Shown here: piece by piece, positions 15,099 through 23,479 of the stretch | Layout of the letters: each line of letters opens with the position of its first letter | Numbering within the stretch: the stretch's first letter is position 1 | Notes under the pieces: generated by a model | What the model was told of the DNA's origin: nothing | Database searches by the model: none | The model's input: the letters and a program-made list of their open reading frames with translations, nothing else | Origin: Lachnospiraceae bacterium | Lineage (GTDB): Bacteria > Bacillota > Clostridia > Lachnospirales > Lachnospiraceae | NCBI GenBank assembly: GCA_900766815.1 | Contig: CAAFWV010000016.1 | Location: 1 to 27,434, forward strand | Reading direction: 5' to 3' | Length of the DNA: 27,434 nucleotides | Translations under genes and position numbers: made by a program

Positions 15099-17228
15099 CT
15101 ACACGGGTTTCTTTTTTCTGATCACATCCTCCGTGTAGGCTCTCAGTATTTCTCCGACACTCCATGCCTGGGTATAGCAACCGCCTCCCATGTGTGGTTT
15201 GTCGCCGTCAAATACTTCGCATATTCCACCTATACAATTATCATTCATAAGATGCTTTTTGACGGGCTCGAAGAACTTAATCAGAGTCTCACGTCCGTCA
15301 CTTGTGGCACCATAGAGCTTGGAGTATGCCGTAATGAAGGCACCGAGAAGATAAGGCCATGCTGTTCCCTGGTGATAGGCTTCGTCTCTCTTCTCAAGGG
15401 CTCCGCGGTATTGTCCGTGGTAGTCGGGATGGTCGCTTGACAGTGTTCTAAGTCCTACTCCGACATACAGCCTTCGCATAACCACATCAACGACCTGTCT
15501 TGCATCCATTGGGGAGAGCAGGTCAAAAGGAAGAGATACTGCGTATATCTGGTTAGGCCTTATGGAATCGTCCTTTTGGGTAAAAGAGCCGCTTTCTTCA
15601 TCATAGACTACTACATCATACAGACAACCGCTTAGCTGATTGAAAAATGCCGGCTTAAAATTGTATTTCACAAGTTCGGACAGCTCTCTGTAATGTGAGC
15701 CGTCATAGCCGAACAGTCTGCACAGGTAGTCCGTAATGCAGAGTGCATTGTACCAGAGAGCGTTGATTTCGACAGGGCATCCATGTCTGGGAGTCATTAC
15801 TTTATCACCGACTCTTACATCCATCCAGGTTACCTGGTCAAGATCACTTCCACAGGATATAAGGCCGTTGTCCATCATTCTGATTGAATAATCTGTTCCC
15901 TTCTCATAGGCATCAATGATGGATATAAGACATGGGAAGATGGAATCCTTAATAAATTCTGCGGCACTCTTCAGATAACTCTTATCAACTTTCTCATCCG
16001 AACCTAAATATTTCAGATATTTATAGACTGAAATGAAATACCATAGCGATGCATCTGCAGTATTGTAGAGAGGCTTGGAATTATCATCAGGGAACATGTT
16101 GGGTACAAGGCCGTTCTCCATATATTTAGCGAAGGTGAACAGGATCTGACCTGCATCATCATACCTGCCGGTACATAAGGTCAGTCCGGTAAAAGCAATC
16201 ATAGTATCCCTGCCCCAGTCGGTAAACCAGGGTAGTCCCGCAAGTATCGTCTCGGTGTCTGTGCTTTTTCTTTTGCACAGGAAGGCATCTGAAGCAAGAA
16301 TCAGGCGCTTAGCGAAATCGTCAGTCTCGGGCACTTTTTGAAGAAGCTTATCATAATATCTGCGAGTCTTTTCCACAATCTTGTGAGCGGCTCTGCCGTC
16401 AAGGAAACAGTCCGAGGCCTGCTGAAGAAGTGCCATTCCCTGTATTACTTCCGAATAATTGACCGATACAACAACGGAAAAGGATTTGGTGATACCACAG
16501 GGCACCTTAACCGTAATGTCATAGGGTGTGAAATGCGAGGTGAGTCCTTCGGTTTCTAACTTGACCTCGGTCATAAGCTCGCTGTTAACTGCAGCCTTCT
16601 GTCTGCGTGGAACAAACTGGCCATCAGATATTGAGATGTCGATTCTTACATATGGATTGATTCTCGGTACCAGCGACAGGGTGTTGCCTGTAAGCAGCAT
16701 ATCAAACTTAGGCAGGCTGTCAGGGGTTAAGGTATTGTGCTCCCTGAAGTTTATCCATGGAGTGAAGGTGAGCGCAGCTTCGCTGTCTGAATTGTTGATG
16801 AGATCATAAGCAAGGGCCAGAGTGTTCTCATCACGCTTGAGAGCAATATATTTGGTGATCTCAAAATCAGGCTCATCGGGAGAAGAACCAAGCGCGTAGT
16901 GATAGGTCACGGTACCGTCGTAGACAACATCCGTAAGATATTTGTAGCCCTCTTTCAGAAGCTTGCGCCCGTTAATCCTTCGCCTAGAGGTCTCAAGGTC
17001 GTAGAGCTTACCGTCAATGTCAACTGCTTCATTCATCCTCTCAAGGGTGACATAGCGCATGGTGGGTGAGCATAGGCTTGCAACCAGCAGTCCCTGGTGC
17101 GTGCGGTTAAGTCCTCCAATAAGTGAAGCGCCACCGTAGCTGCCGAGACCGTTGGTTATAACCCATTCTCTTTGGTCACCTGTATCGTAATCGGGCCAGG
17201 AGGTCCGGTTAAATTCATATCTAATCAT
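15099..17228 (-). CDS. Glycogen debranching enzyme (amylo-alpha-1,6-glucosidase, GH133-like)
   Basis: A 709-residue protein with a bacterial-type debranching N-terminal domain (about 1-290: REWVITNGLGSYGGASLIGGLNRTHQGLLVAS) followed by an (alpha/alpha)6-barrel catalytic part: GLPWFTDWGRDTMIAFTGLTL near 325-345 and later HQGTAWPYLLGAFITAY. It would remove alpha-1,6 branch stubs from glycogen or maltodextrin, making linear chains that GH77 and phosphorylase can use. The ATG at 17228 has GAGG upstream. Convergent with malQ and divergent from the nucleoside operon. Family assignment is good; GH133 is the specific inference. Confidence 0.88.
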   Translation of the reverse strand: MIRYEFNRTSWPDYDTGDQREWVITNGLGSYGGASLIGGLNRTHQGLLVASLCSPTMRYVTLERMNEAVDIDGKLYDLETSRRRINGRKLLKEGYKYLTDVVYDGTVTYHYALGSSPDEPDFEITKYIALKRDENTLALAYDLINNSDSEAALTFTPWINFREHNTLTPDSLPKFDMLLTGNTLSLVPRINPYVRIDISISDGQFVPRRQKAAVNSELMTEVKLETEGLTSHFTPYDITVKVPCGITKSFSVVVSVNYSEVIQGMALLQQASDCFLDGRAAHKIVEKTRRYYDKLLQKVPETDDFAKRLILASDAFLCKRKSTDTETILAGLPWFTDWGRDTMIAFTGLTLCTGRYDDAGQILFTFAKYMENGLVPNMFPDDNSKPLYNTADASLWYFISVYKYLKYLGSDEKVDKSYLKSAAEFIKDSIFPCLISIIDAYEKGTDYSIRMMDNGLISCGSDLDQVTWMDVRVGDKVMTPRHGCPVEINALWYNALCITDYLCRLFGYDGSHYRELSELVKYNFKPAFFNQLSGCLYDVVVYDEESGSFTQKDDSIRPNQIYAVSLPFDLLSPMDARQVVDVVMRRLYVGVGLRTLSSDHPDYHGQYRGALEKRDEAYHQGTAWPYLLGAFITAYSKLYGATSDGRETLIKFFEPVKKHLMNDNCIGGICEVFDGDKPHMGGGCYTQAWSVGEILRAYTEDVIRKKKPV

Positions 17229-17268
17229 TAAAATTGCCTCAAATTTCCCCTAAATTTCTTACTTAAGA

Positions 17269-17297
17269 ATTATATATGTTATAATTATTATATTCAA
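17269..17297 (-). promoter_or_regulatory. Sigma-A promoter for the debranching-enzyme gene
   Basis: On the - strand, TTGAAT (17297-17292), a 17-base spacer and TATAAT (17274-17269), about 40 bases before the ATG at 17228. It overlaps the proposed + strand -10 of the deo operon. Confidence 0.6.
17280..17285 (+). promoter_or_regulatory. -10 element for the deoB operon
   Basis: TATAAT at 17280-17285, preceded by TG two bases upstream and no good -35 (TCTTAC at 17-base spacing). About 100 bases before deoB. Confidence 0.45.
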
Positions 17298-17388
17298 TGT
17301 TTCGTTTATACTTTTGGAGAATTGAAGGGTATTGAATGTTGCTTTGGGGTGGCGTGAACCTTCTGATTCTTCGGGGAAAGAGGTGGAT

Positions 17389-18558
17389 ATGGCAAGAAGA
17401 GTTTTTGTTATTGTGCTTGACAGCTTTGGTGTGGGACATGCGCCTGATGCAGATAAATTCGGCGATGAAGGTGCCAACACATTGAAGACGATATATGGCA
17501 GCAGTGAGTATCACACTCCGAATATGGAGGCTCTCGGACTCCTCAATATCGATGGAATTGATTATGCCGACAAGGTTGAGCTTCCGATTGGCTCCTATGG
17601 CAGGATGCAGGAGGTGAGTCAGGGCAAGGATACCACAATAGGTCACTGGGAGATAGCGGGAATCATTTCGGAAAAACCGCTCCCGACTTACCCTGACGGC
17701 TTTCCGGAGGAAATTATAGAAAAGCTTAAAGCGGCAACCGGAAGGGGGATTCTGTGCAATAAGCCATATTCCGGTACCGCAGTAATCAATGATTACGGAG
17801 ATGAGCATGTAAGAACAGGTGACCTCATAGTATATACATCTGCAGACAGCGTGCTTCAGATTGCAGCTCATGAAGATGTAGTAAGTGTTGAGACTCTGTA
17901 TAAATATTGCGAGATGGCAAGGGAGATAATGCAGGGCGTTCATGGCGTGGGCAGAATAATTGCGCGTCCCTTTACAGGCAGCAGCGGTTCCTATGAAAGG
18001 ACGGCAGCCAGACATGATTATTCACTTGTCCCACCTGCCGATACCATGATGGATGTGCTTGTAAGGAATGGATTTGATACCTTAGGTGTTGGCAAGATAT
18101 ATGACATTTTTGCGGGAAAGAACATTCAGAGAACGGTAAGGATAACGGACAACGTTGACGGAATGAGACAGACGCTTAAGTTCCAGAGGGATGAATTTGA
18201 GGGCTTATGCTTTGTCAATCTGGTCGATTTTGATATGAAATACGGACACAGAAGAGCTATAGACGATTATGCCTTCGCATCAACGGTGTTCGACGGACTG
18301 CTCGGTACCTTTATGGATAATATGAGGGAAGAGGACATACTGTTCATTACGGCGGACCATGGCTGTGACCCCGGATATTCAGGTACCGACCATACCCGTG
18401 AGATGGTGCCGGTCCTCGTATACGGACGTGATATTAAGGAAGGAGTTAACCTTGGAACAAGGGGCAGCTTCGCCGATGTTGCGGCAACGATAGAGGAGAT
18501 ATTCGGACTTGAAGTCACTACTCAGGGCAGCAGCTTTGCTAAGGATATATTGAAGTGA
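17389..18558 (+). CDS. deoB: Phosphopentomutase
   Basis: A 389-residue enzyme interconverting (deoxy)ribose-1-phosphate and (deoxy)ribose-5-phosphate. The ATG at 17389 is used because AGAGGTGG lies just upstream and the product then begins MARRVFVIVLDSFGVG; the longer frame from a TTG at 17332 adds 19 residues with no family similarity. Alkaline-phosphatase-superfamily metal motifs are visible: DSFGVGHAPDA, KDTTIGHWEIAG (with the phospho-acceptor Thr) and TADHGCDPGYSGTDHTRE near the C-terminus. First gene of a deoB-cdd-pdp-deoC operon that turns pyrimidine nucleosides into glycolytic intermediates. Confidence 0.95.
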   Translation: MARRVFVIVLDSFGVGHAPDADKFGDEGANTLKTIYGSSEYHTPNMEALGLLNIDGIDYADKVELPIGSYGRMQEVSQGKDTTIGHWEIAGIISEKPLPTYPDGFPEEIIEKLKAATGRGILCNKPYSGTAVINDYGDEHVRTGDLIVYTSADSVLQIAAHEDVVSVETLYKYCEMAREIMQGVHGVGRIIARPFTGSSGSYERTAARHDYSLVPPADTMMDVLVRNGFDTLGVGKIYDIFAGKNIQRTVRITDNVDGMRQTLKFQRDEFEGLCFVNLVDFDMKYGHRRAIDDYAFASTVFDGLLGTFMDNMREEDILFITADHGCDPGYSGTDHTREMVPVLVYGRDIKEGVNLGTRGSFADVAATIEEIFGLEVTTQGSSFAKDILK

Positions 18559-18576
18559 TAATAGCGGAGGGACAAT

Positions 18577-18978
18577 ATGGATGTTGAACGGCTGATAGAG
18601 GAAGCAATGAAGGCCAGGGAGATGGCATATGCACCATATTCTGAATTCAGAGTTGGAGCGGCATTACTTGACGGAGACGGTACGATTTACAGTGGGTGCA
18701 ACATTGAGAATGCGTCCTACGGAGCCTGCAACTGCGCAGAAAGAACGGCAATATTCAAGGCAGTTAGCGAAGGGGCCGGTGATTTCAGGGCAATCGCAAT
18801 TGTTGGAGGCAAGGACAAGAACGTTACAGAATTCTGCCCACCCTGCGGTATCTGCAGACAGGTCATGAGTGAATTCTGCGACGCGGACACCTTCAAGGTG
18901 ATTCTGTTTGACGGAACAGAGACCAGAAGCTATCTGCTCGGAGACCTCCTTCCACATGCCTTTGATTCACTTCTGTAA
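18577..18978 (+). CDS. cdd: Cytidine deaminase
   Basis: A 133-residue tetrameric-type cytidine deaminase converting (deoxy)cytidine to (deoxy)uridine. Zinc motifs are complete: CNCAER (Cys ligand plus the catalytic Glu) and PPCGICRQ (two Cys ligands). GAGGGA ribosome binding site, 18 bases after deoB. It supplies the uridine substrate for the pyrimidine nucleoside phosphorylase that follows. Confidence 0.96.
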   Translation: MDVERLIEEAMKAREMAYAPYSEFRVGAALLDGDGTIYSGCNIENASYGACNCAERTAIFKAVSEGAGDFRAIAIVGGKDKNVTEFCPPCGICRQVMSEFCDADTFKVILFDGTETRSYLLGDLLPHAFDSLL

Positions 18979-19000
18979 ATGCAACTATGGGGTAAATAAT

Positions 19001-20323
19001 ATGAGAATGTATGACTTAATTGAGAAAAAACGCGATGGCGGAAGTCTTACCAAGGCTGAAATTGATTACATAATTGAGGGCTATGTTGCAGGCAAAATCC
19101 CTGATTATCAGATAAGTGCATGGCTTATGGCTGTATTCTTTGTAGGGATGGACGATGAAGAGATACTCAATCTTACTCAGGCTATGGCTCATAGTGGAGA
19201 TATGGTTGATCTGACGCCGATAGATGGTGTAAAGGTTGATAAGCACAGCACGGGCGGAGTCGGAGATAAGACAACTCTTATTGTTGCACCTATTGTTGCC
19301 GCTAACGGAGTGAAGGTAGCCAAGATGAGCGGCAGGGGCTTGGGTCATACCGGTGGAACGGTAGACAAGCTTGAGAGTATTCCGGGTTACAGGACAGATC
19401 TTAGTGAGAAGGAATTCTTTGATGTGGTCAGAAGTACCGGCCTGTCTGTAATCGGACAGTCAGGCAATCTTACACCTGCCGACAAGAAGCTGTATGCCCT
19501 TAGGGATGTTACGGCGACCGTAAACAGTATCCCGCTTATTGCCTCGTCTATAATGAGCAAGAAGATTGCTGCCGGAAGCGATGCGATTCTTCTGGATGTT
19601 AAGGTCGGAAGCGGAGCCTTCATGCGCTCGGTAGATGATGCAGTAAGGCTTGCTCAGGTTATGTGCAGACTGGGTGAGAATGCAGGCAGGAGGACAAGGG
19701 CGCTGATTACGGATATGGACAAGCCTTTAGGCCTGGCCATCGGTAACAGCCTTGAGGTTACGGAAGCAGTAAATACACTTAAGGGAGAAGGTCCTGCCGA
19801 CCTCACACATGAGTGCATAATGCTCGCTTCACAGATGATGGTGCTTGCGGGATGCGGAAGTGAGACAGAGTGTGAAGAGAAGGCAAGAAGAGTAATTGAG
19901 GACGGAAGCGCACTTAATAAGCTTATGATGATGGTCAAAGCACAGGGTGGAGACGAAAGCGTTATATCTGACCCTTCAAACTTTGGAACCGCTAAGGTCG
20001 TGAGTGATGTCAGGGCGTCTCGGGATGGATATATTACATCCATGGATTCGGAGGGAATCGGAGTAGCCAGTCAGATTCTTGGGGCAGGTAGAGAGACTCT
20101 GGAAGATACGATTGATTACCTTGCAGGAATTGTTCTTGCAAAAAAGACAGGAGATAAGGTATCAAAGGGTGATATTATTGCCAGGCTGTATACGAATGAC
20201 GAAAGCAGGGTTGCGACTTCTTCGCAGAGATTCCTGTCTTCTGTTTCGATAGGAGATGAGGAGCCGGAGAGCAAGCCGCTAATATACGCCGTAGTGAGCG
20301 CCGACGAAGTGATTATGTATTAA
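19001..20323 (+). CDS. pdp: Pyrimidine-nucleoside phosphorylase
   Basis: A 440-residue enzyme, normal for the family, cleaving uridine, deoxyuridine or thymidine with phosphate to base and (deoxy)ribose-1-phosphate. The ATG at 19001 starts MRMYDLIEKKRDGG, the usual family start; an earlier frame opening at 18908 overlaps cdd and is not used. Signatures: KHSTGGVGDKTT (phosphate/base site), KMSGRGLGHTGGTVDKLE and a C-terminal alpha/beta domain with GDKVSKGDIIARLYT. A weak GGGGTA ribosome binding site 22 bases after cdd suggests partial coupling. Its product is the substrate of DeoB. Confidence 0.95.
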   Translation: MRMYDLIEKKRDGGSLTKAEIDYIIEGYVAGKIPDYQISAWLMAVFFVGMDDEEILNLTQAMAHSGDMVDLTPIDGVKVDKHSTGGVGDKTTLIVAPIVAANGVKVAKMSGRGLGHTGGTVDKLESIPGYRTDLSEKEFFDVVRSTGLSVIGQSGNLTPADKKLYALRDVTATVNSIPLIASSIMSKKIAAGSDAILLDVKVGSGAFMRSVDDAVRLAQVMCRLGENAGRRTRALITDMDKPLGLAIGNSLEVTEAVNTLKGEGPADLTHECIMLASQMMVLAGCGSETECEEKARRVIEDGSALNKLMMMVKAQGGDESVISDPSNFGTAKVVSDVRASRDGYITSMDSEGIGVASQILGAGRETLEDTIDYLAGIVLAKKTGDKVSKGDIIARLYTNDESRVATSSQRFLSSVSIGDEEPESKPLIYAVVSADEVIMY

Positions 20324-20342
20324 TTTTCAGGAGGAAAGAACA

Positions 20343-20987
20343 ATGGATTCAACAATTATAGCGGGAAGAATTGACCATACCTTGCTTAAAGCCTATGCTT
20401 CATGGAAGGATATTGAGGCATTATGTGAGGAGGCCTGTGCCTATCATACCGCAAGCGTATGCATTCCGCCTAACTATATTAAGAGAGTGAAGGATAAGTA
20501 TGGTGACGGACTTAAGGTTGCAACCGTAATCGGATTTCCACTCGGATATTCTGTAAGGGAAGCTAAGGAGGCTGAATGTCGTGTAGCAATAGCAGACGGA
20601 GTTGATGAAGTTGATATGGTAATTAACATCTGTGATGTCAAGAACGGAGATTATGCTTCTGTTAAGGATGAAATCGCGTCAATTAAGTCAATCTGCGGAG
20701 CACATATACTAAAGGTAATTATTGAGACCTGTTATCTTACAGAAGAAGAGAAGATAAAAATGTGTGAGATTGTAACTGAGGCAGGTGCAGACTATATTAA
20801 GACATCAACCGGCTTTGGCACCGGCGGTGCAACCTTTGAGGATGTGAAGCTGTTTAAGGAGCATATCGGCGAAAATGTTAAGATTAAGGCAGCAGGTGGA
20901 ATAAGAACGGCTGAGGATATGAGAAAGTATATCGAGCTTGGCTGCGACAGACTGGGCTGCAGCTCAACCTCCGTATTGTTTGAGTAG
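20343..20987 (+). CDS. deoC: Deoxyribose-phosphate aldolase
   Basis: A 214-residue class I aldolase splitting 2-deoxyribose-5-phosphate into acetaldehyde and glyceraldehyde-3-phosphate. Schiff-base Lys124 lies in HILKVIIET, with Asp91 in DEVDMVIN and Lys153 in YIKTSTGFGTGGAT completing the catalytic set. AGGAGG ribosome binding site. Last gene of the deo operon; no DeoR-type regulator or nucleoside transporter is next to it. Confidence 0.96.
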   Translation: MDSTIIAGRIDHTLLKAYASWKDIEALCEEACAYHTASVCIPPNYIKRVKDKYGDGLKVATVIGFPLGYSVREAKEAECRVAIADGVDEVDMVINICDVKNGDYASVKDEIASIKSICGAHILKVIIETCYLTEEEKIKMCEIVTEAGADYIKTSTGFGTGGATFEDVKLFKEHIGENVKIKAAGGIRTAEDMRKYIELGCDRLGCSSTSVLFE

Positions 20988-21031
20988 AATTGATAACTGA
21001 GAATTATTATTTACCGCAGAGTACAAAGTGC

Positions 21032-21060
21032 TTGACAAGATGTGATTTGAATGTAATAAT
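21032..21060 (+). promoter_or_regulatory. Promoter of the tRNA-Arg gene
   Basis: TTGACA at 21032-21037, 17-base spacer, AATAAT at 21055-21060; the tRNA begins 22 bases later. Confidence 0.75.
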
Positions 21061-21081
21061 AGTCAAGTCGCAAAGCGGTAT

Positions 21082-21155
21082 GTGCATGTAGCTCAGCTGG
21101 ATAGAGCACTTGGCTACGGACCAAGGTGTCGGGGGTTCGAATCCTCTCATGCACG
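21082..21155 (+). tRNA. tRNA-Arg (anticodon ACG)
   Basis: A complete 74-base cloverleaf: acceptor GTGCATG/CATGCAC, D arm GCTC-AGCTGGATA-GAGC, anticodon stem CTTGG/CCAAG with loop CTACGGA (ACG, inosine-modified in vivo), T arm GGGGG-TTCGAAT-CCTCT with G-U pairs, discriminator G. CCA is not encoded. It reads CGU/CGC/CGA arginine codons. Stand-alone gene with its own promoter and terminator. Confidence 0.96.
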
Positions 21156-21160
21156 GCTAA

Positions 21161-21187
21161 GGAGATACATTAGGTATCTCCTTTTTT
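21161..21187 (+). terminator. Rho-independent terminator of the tRNA gene
   Basis: GGAGATAC at 21161-21168 pairs perfectly with GTATCTCC at 21174-21181 (5-base loop), followed by six Ts. Confidence 0.95.
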
Positions 21188-21323
21188 AATGCATTATAAT
21201 TATAAATCTAGCACTATTTTGTTATGGTGCATCAAATTAATCCCCTTGTTAACAGAATGAATTTCGTAAATAATGAATATAAGACGATAGTATTAAAAAA
21301 TAGTACTAAAGTCCTAATAAATG

Positions 21324-21332
21324 TGATATACT
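21324..21332 (+). promoter_or_regulatory. Extended -10 promoter for the diguanylate cyclase gene
   Basis: TGATATACT at 21324-21332 is an extended -10 element with no good -35. It lies about 35 bases upstream of a possible leader peptide and 63 bases before the cyclase start. Confidence 0.5.
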
Positions 21333-21365
21333 GTTATCAGTAACCGTAATAGTTGGGGAATAATC

Positions 21366-21398
21366 ATGAACCCCGGAGGAACAGGGGATAATTTATGA
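21366..21398 (+). CDS. Possible 10-residue leader peptide overlapping the diguanylate cyclase start
   Basis: ATG at 21366 with TGGGGAA upstream opens a frame MNPGGTGDNL whose TGA stop (21396-21398) overlaps the ATG of the cyclase gene in an ATGA junction. Inside it, CCCC (21371-21374) can pair with GGGG (21384-21387), part of the cyclase ribosome binding site. Translation of the leader would open that hairpin. This is inferred only from layout. Confidence 0.35.
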   Translation: MNPGGTGDNL

Positions 21399-22465
21399 GT
21401 TTTTTGGATGTAATTAAGAAGGATACCACCGATGAAAACGAAGCGAATAAGATAGTGGTACTTGTCAGAATTCTGTCAATTGTATTAAGTATTTTCTCGC
21501 TTTGCAGTATTATTGTGTCTTCGATTTGGGATTCCAGATTCGGTGTAATCTCCGGCGCAGTTGCGGTAATAATCGGAATAGTGGTATTGATGGCTACATA
21601 TAACATAGGAAGGATGGCTTCGGTCAACTGCTTCCTGATATGGACACTGCTCTGGGTTATTATTAATCTGCAGCTGTACGGATGGTTCTGCGGTGCTCAG
21701 ACCTTCCTGCTTGTGATGATAATGATGTTCTATTTCGCAAGCTATGCTAATCCCGGCAAGAAGACAATCTTCAGTGTTGGTATATTCATTGTATATATGC
21801 TTCTGTTCTTTGAATATAATGAGAAGACGGCGCTTATTACACTCTCTGCCGATGTCAAGCTTATGGTCAGAGCACTGTTTATGGGTACACTCATAATATG
21901 TACCTCAATGGTGGCATATCTGTTCAGCCGTGACAGTCAGAGCATGGAGAGTAAGCTTATCGAATATAATAAAATGCTGAAGGAGAAAGCGAGCAGAGAT
22001 CCGCTGACAGGACTTCTTAACCGTGGTGCTGCCATGGAGAGACTGGTAACACTTGCTTCCAGGCTTAACAATGAATGCTTCAGTATATGTATATGTGATA
22101 TTGATTTCTTCAAGAAGGTCAATGATACCTACGGACATAATATGGGTGACCAGGTGCTGATTAAGATTGGAGAGGTTCTGAAGCAGCAAATGAAAGGAAT
22201 CGGTTCTGCAGCAAGGTGGGGTGGCGAGGAATTCCTGCTTATCTTCCCAAGGGTAAACGGTGATGAAGCTCTTCAGATTGTATATGATATACAGAGCAAG
22301 ATAAGAAATATCAGGATTCCCTGCGAGAATGGTATCATTACTGTCACAATGACCTTCGGACTGACTGAATATGACTTCAATTCCGAACTTGATTACAATA
22401 TCAAGGAGGCTGATAACAAGCTGTACATCGGTAAGGATTCGGGTCGAAATAAGGTTGTATATTAA
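21395..22465 (+). CDS. Membrane diguanylate cyclase (GGDEF domain)
   Basis: A 356-residue protein. Residues about 20-190 form around six transmembrane helices with no recognised ligand-binding domain. A short coiled linker leads to the GGDEF domain (about 195-356) with DPLTGLLNRG, DIDFFKKVNDTYGHNMGDQVL and an intact active site GGEEF at 276-280. It should make c-di-GMP from two GTP. The RxxD inhibitory site expected just before the active loop is absent (KGIG at 267-270), so product inhibition at that site is unlikely. AGGGG ribosome binding site seven bases before the ATG. c-di-GMP often controls type IV pili, so a link to the Tad operon in this window is possible but unproven. Confidence 0.93.
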   Translation: MSFLDVIKKDTTDENEANKIVVLVRILSIVLSIFSLCSIIVSSIWDSRFGVISGAVAVIIGIVVLMATYNIGRMASVNCFLIWTLLWVIINLQLYGWFCGAQTFLLVMIMMFYFASYANPGKKTIFSVGIFIVYMLLFFEYNEKTALITLSADVKLMVRALFMGTLIICTSMVAYLFSRDSQSMESKLIEYNKMLKEKASRDPLTGLLNRGAAMERLVTLASRLNNECFSICICDIDFFKKVNDTYGHNMGDQVLIKIGEVLKQQMKGIGSAARWGGEEFLLIFPRVNGDEALQIVYDIQSKIRNIRIPCENGIITVTMTFGLTEYDFNSELDYNIKEADNKLYIGKDSGRNKVVY

Positions 22466-22505
22466 TTTAGAAAATGACATTCAATTGCATAAAAATCAAC
22501 TTATG

Positions 22506-22557
22506 AGGCTTGTTTACCGTGCGCGTGAACAAGCCTTATAAAATCTAACTTTTTTTG
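22506..22557 (+). terminator. Probable terminator after the diguanylate cyclase gene
   Basis: AGGCTTGTTTAC at 22506-22517 pairs with GTGAACAAGCCT at 22525-22536 (one U-G pair, 7-base loop). The T run (CTTTTTTTG) begins about 13 bases after the stem, farther than usual, so termination may be inefficient or the hairpin may have another role. Confidence 0.55.
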
Positions 22558-22587
22558 TAGAAATTCTAATGTGCAAAACATGATTCC

Positions 22588-22596
22588 TGTGATAAT
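22588..22596 (+). promoter_or_regulatory. Extended -10 promoter for the transketolase genes
   Basis: TGTGATAAT at 22588-22596 fits an extended -10; no good -35. The transketolase start is 45 bases downstream. Confidence 0.45.
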
Positions 22597-22640
22597 ATAT
22601 GAATGTATGAATTATCTTGAAATTGTTAAGGAGGAACAAG

Positions 22641-23477
22641 ATGACTAACTTAGAGCTTCAGAAGAAGGCAAATGAAGTTCGTAAGGGTATCGTTACTGCA
22701 GTTCATTCCGCTAAGGCAGGACATCCCGGCGGATCACTTTCAGCAGCTGATATGTTTACGTATCTGTATTTCGAGGAGATGAATATCGATCCTAAGAATC
22801 CCAAGTGGGAGGACAGAGACCGCTTTGTATTATCCAAGGGTCATACAGCTCCGGGACTTTACTCGGCGCTTGCTAACAGAGGCTACTTCCCGGTTGAGGA
22901 TTTGAAGACCTTAAGACATCTGGGTTCATATCTTCAGGGACATCCCTGTATGCAGGAGACTCCCGGTGTGGACATGAGCTCCGGTTCACTCGGACAGGGA
23001 ATATCTGCAGCAGTCGGAATGGCACTTGCGGGTAAGATTGATAATAAGGATTACAGAGTATATACACTTCTTGGTGATGGAGAAATCCAGGAAGGTCAGG
23101 TATGGGAAGCCAGCATGTATGCAGGCGCCAACAAGCTTGATAACCTTGTTGTTATTGTAGATAACAACGGACTCCAGATTGATGGTAAGGTTGAGGATGT
23201 ATGCTCGGTATATCCGATTGAAGATAAGTTCAAGGCATTCAACTTCAACGTGGTAACAATTGATGCACACAACTTTGATGACATCCGTGCCGCATTTGAT
23301 AATGCAAGAAATACTAAGGGAATGCCTACAGCTATCGTAATGAAGTCTGTTAAGGGTAAGGGCGTATCCTTCATGGAGAACAATGCCGGATGGCATGGTA
23401 AGGCTCCTAATGATGAAGAGTACAAGACAGCCATGGAAGACCTGGCTAAGATTGATGAAGCATTGAAGGAGGCCTAA
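22641..23477 (+). CDS. Transketolase, N-terminal (thiamine-diphosphate-binding) subunit
   Basis: A 278-residue protein equal to the first domain of full-length transketolase. The ATG at 22641 follows AAGGAGG; an in-frame TTG at 22617 is rejected because it lies before that site. Motifs: KAGHPGGSLSAADM, DRFVLSKGHTAPGLYS, GSLGQGISAAVGMA and the ThDP/Mg site GDGEIQEGQVWEA ... VDNNGLQIDG. With the next gene it transfers two-carbon ketol units between pentose phosphates and aldoses. The split arrangement is common in Clostridia and archaea. Two bases separate the two genes. Confidence 0.95.
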   Translation: MTNLELQKKANEVRKGIVTAVHSAKAGHPGGSLSAADMFTYLYFEEMNIDPKNPKWEDRDRFVLSKGHTAPGLYSALANRGYFPVEDLKTLRHLGSYLQGHPCMQETPGVDMSSGSLGQGISAAVGMALAGKIDNKDYRVYTLLGDGEIQEGQVWEASMYAGANKLDNLVVIVDNNGLQIDGKVEDVCSVYPIEDKFKAFNFNVVTIDAHNFDDIRAAFDNARNTKGMPTAIVMKSVKGKGVSFMENNAGWHGKAPNDEEYKTAMEDLAKIDEALKEA

Positions 23478-23479
23478 GC

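Noticed and set aside
17263..18015. Long - strand open frame of 250 codons opposite deoB
   Set aside because: It is the antisense shadow of deoB, with low-complexity Ile/Tyr/Asn-rich and Cys/His-rich sequence, no recognised motif, and it crosses the divergent promoter region.
18908..19000. N-terminal extension of the pyrimidine-nucleoside phosphorylase
   Set aside because: It overlaps cdd and shows no family similarity; the ATG at 19001 gives the usual family start.
21905..22480. 191-codon - strand open frame opposite the diguanylate cyclase gene
   Set aside because: Shadow of the GGDEF-coding sequence; no ribosome binding site and no protein-like pattern.
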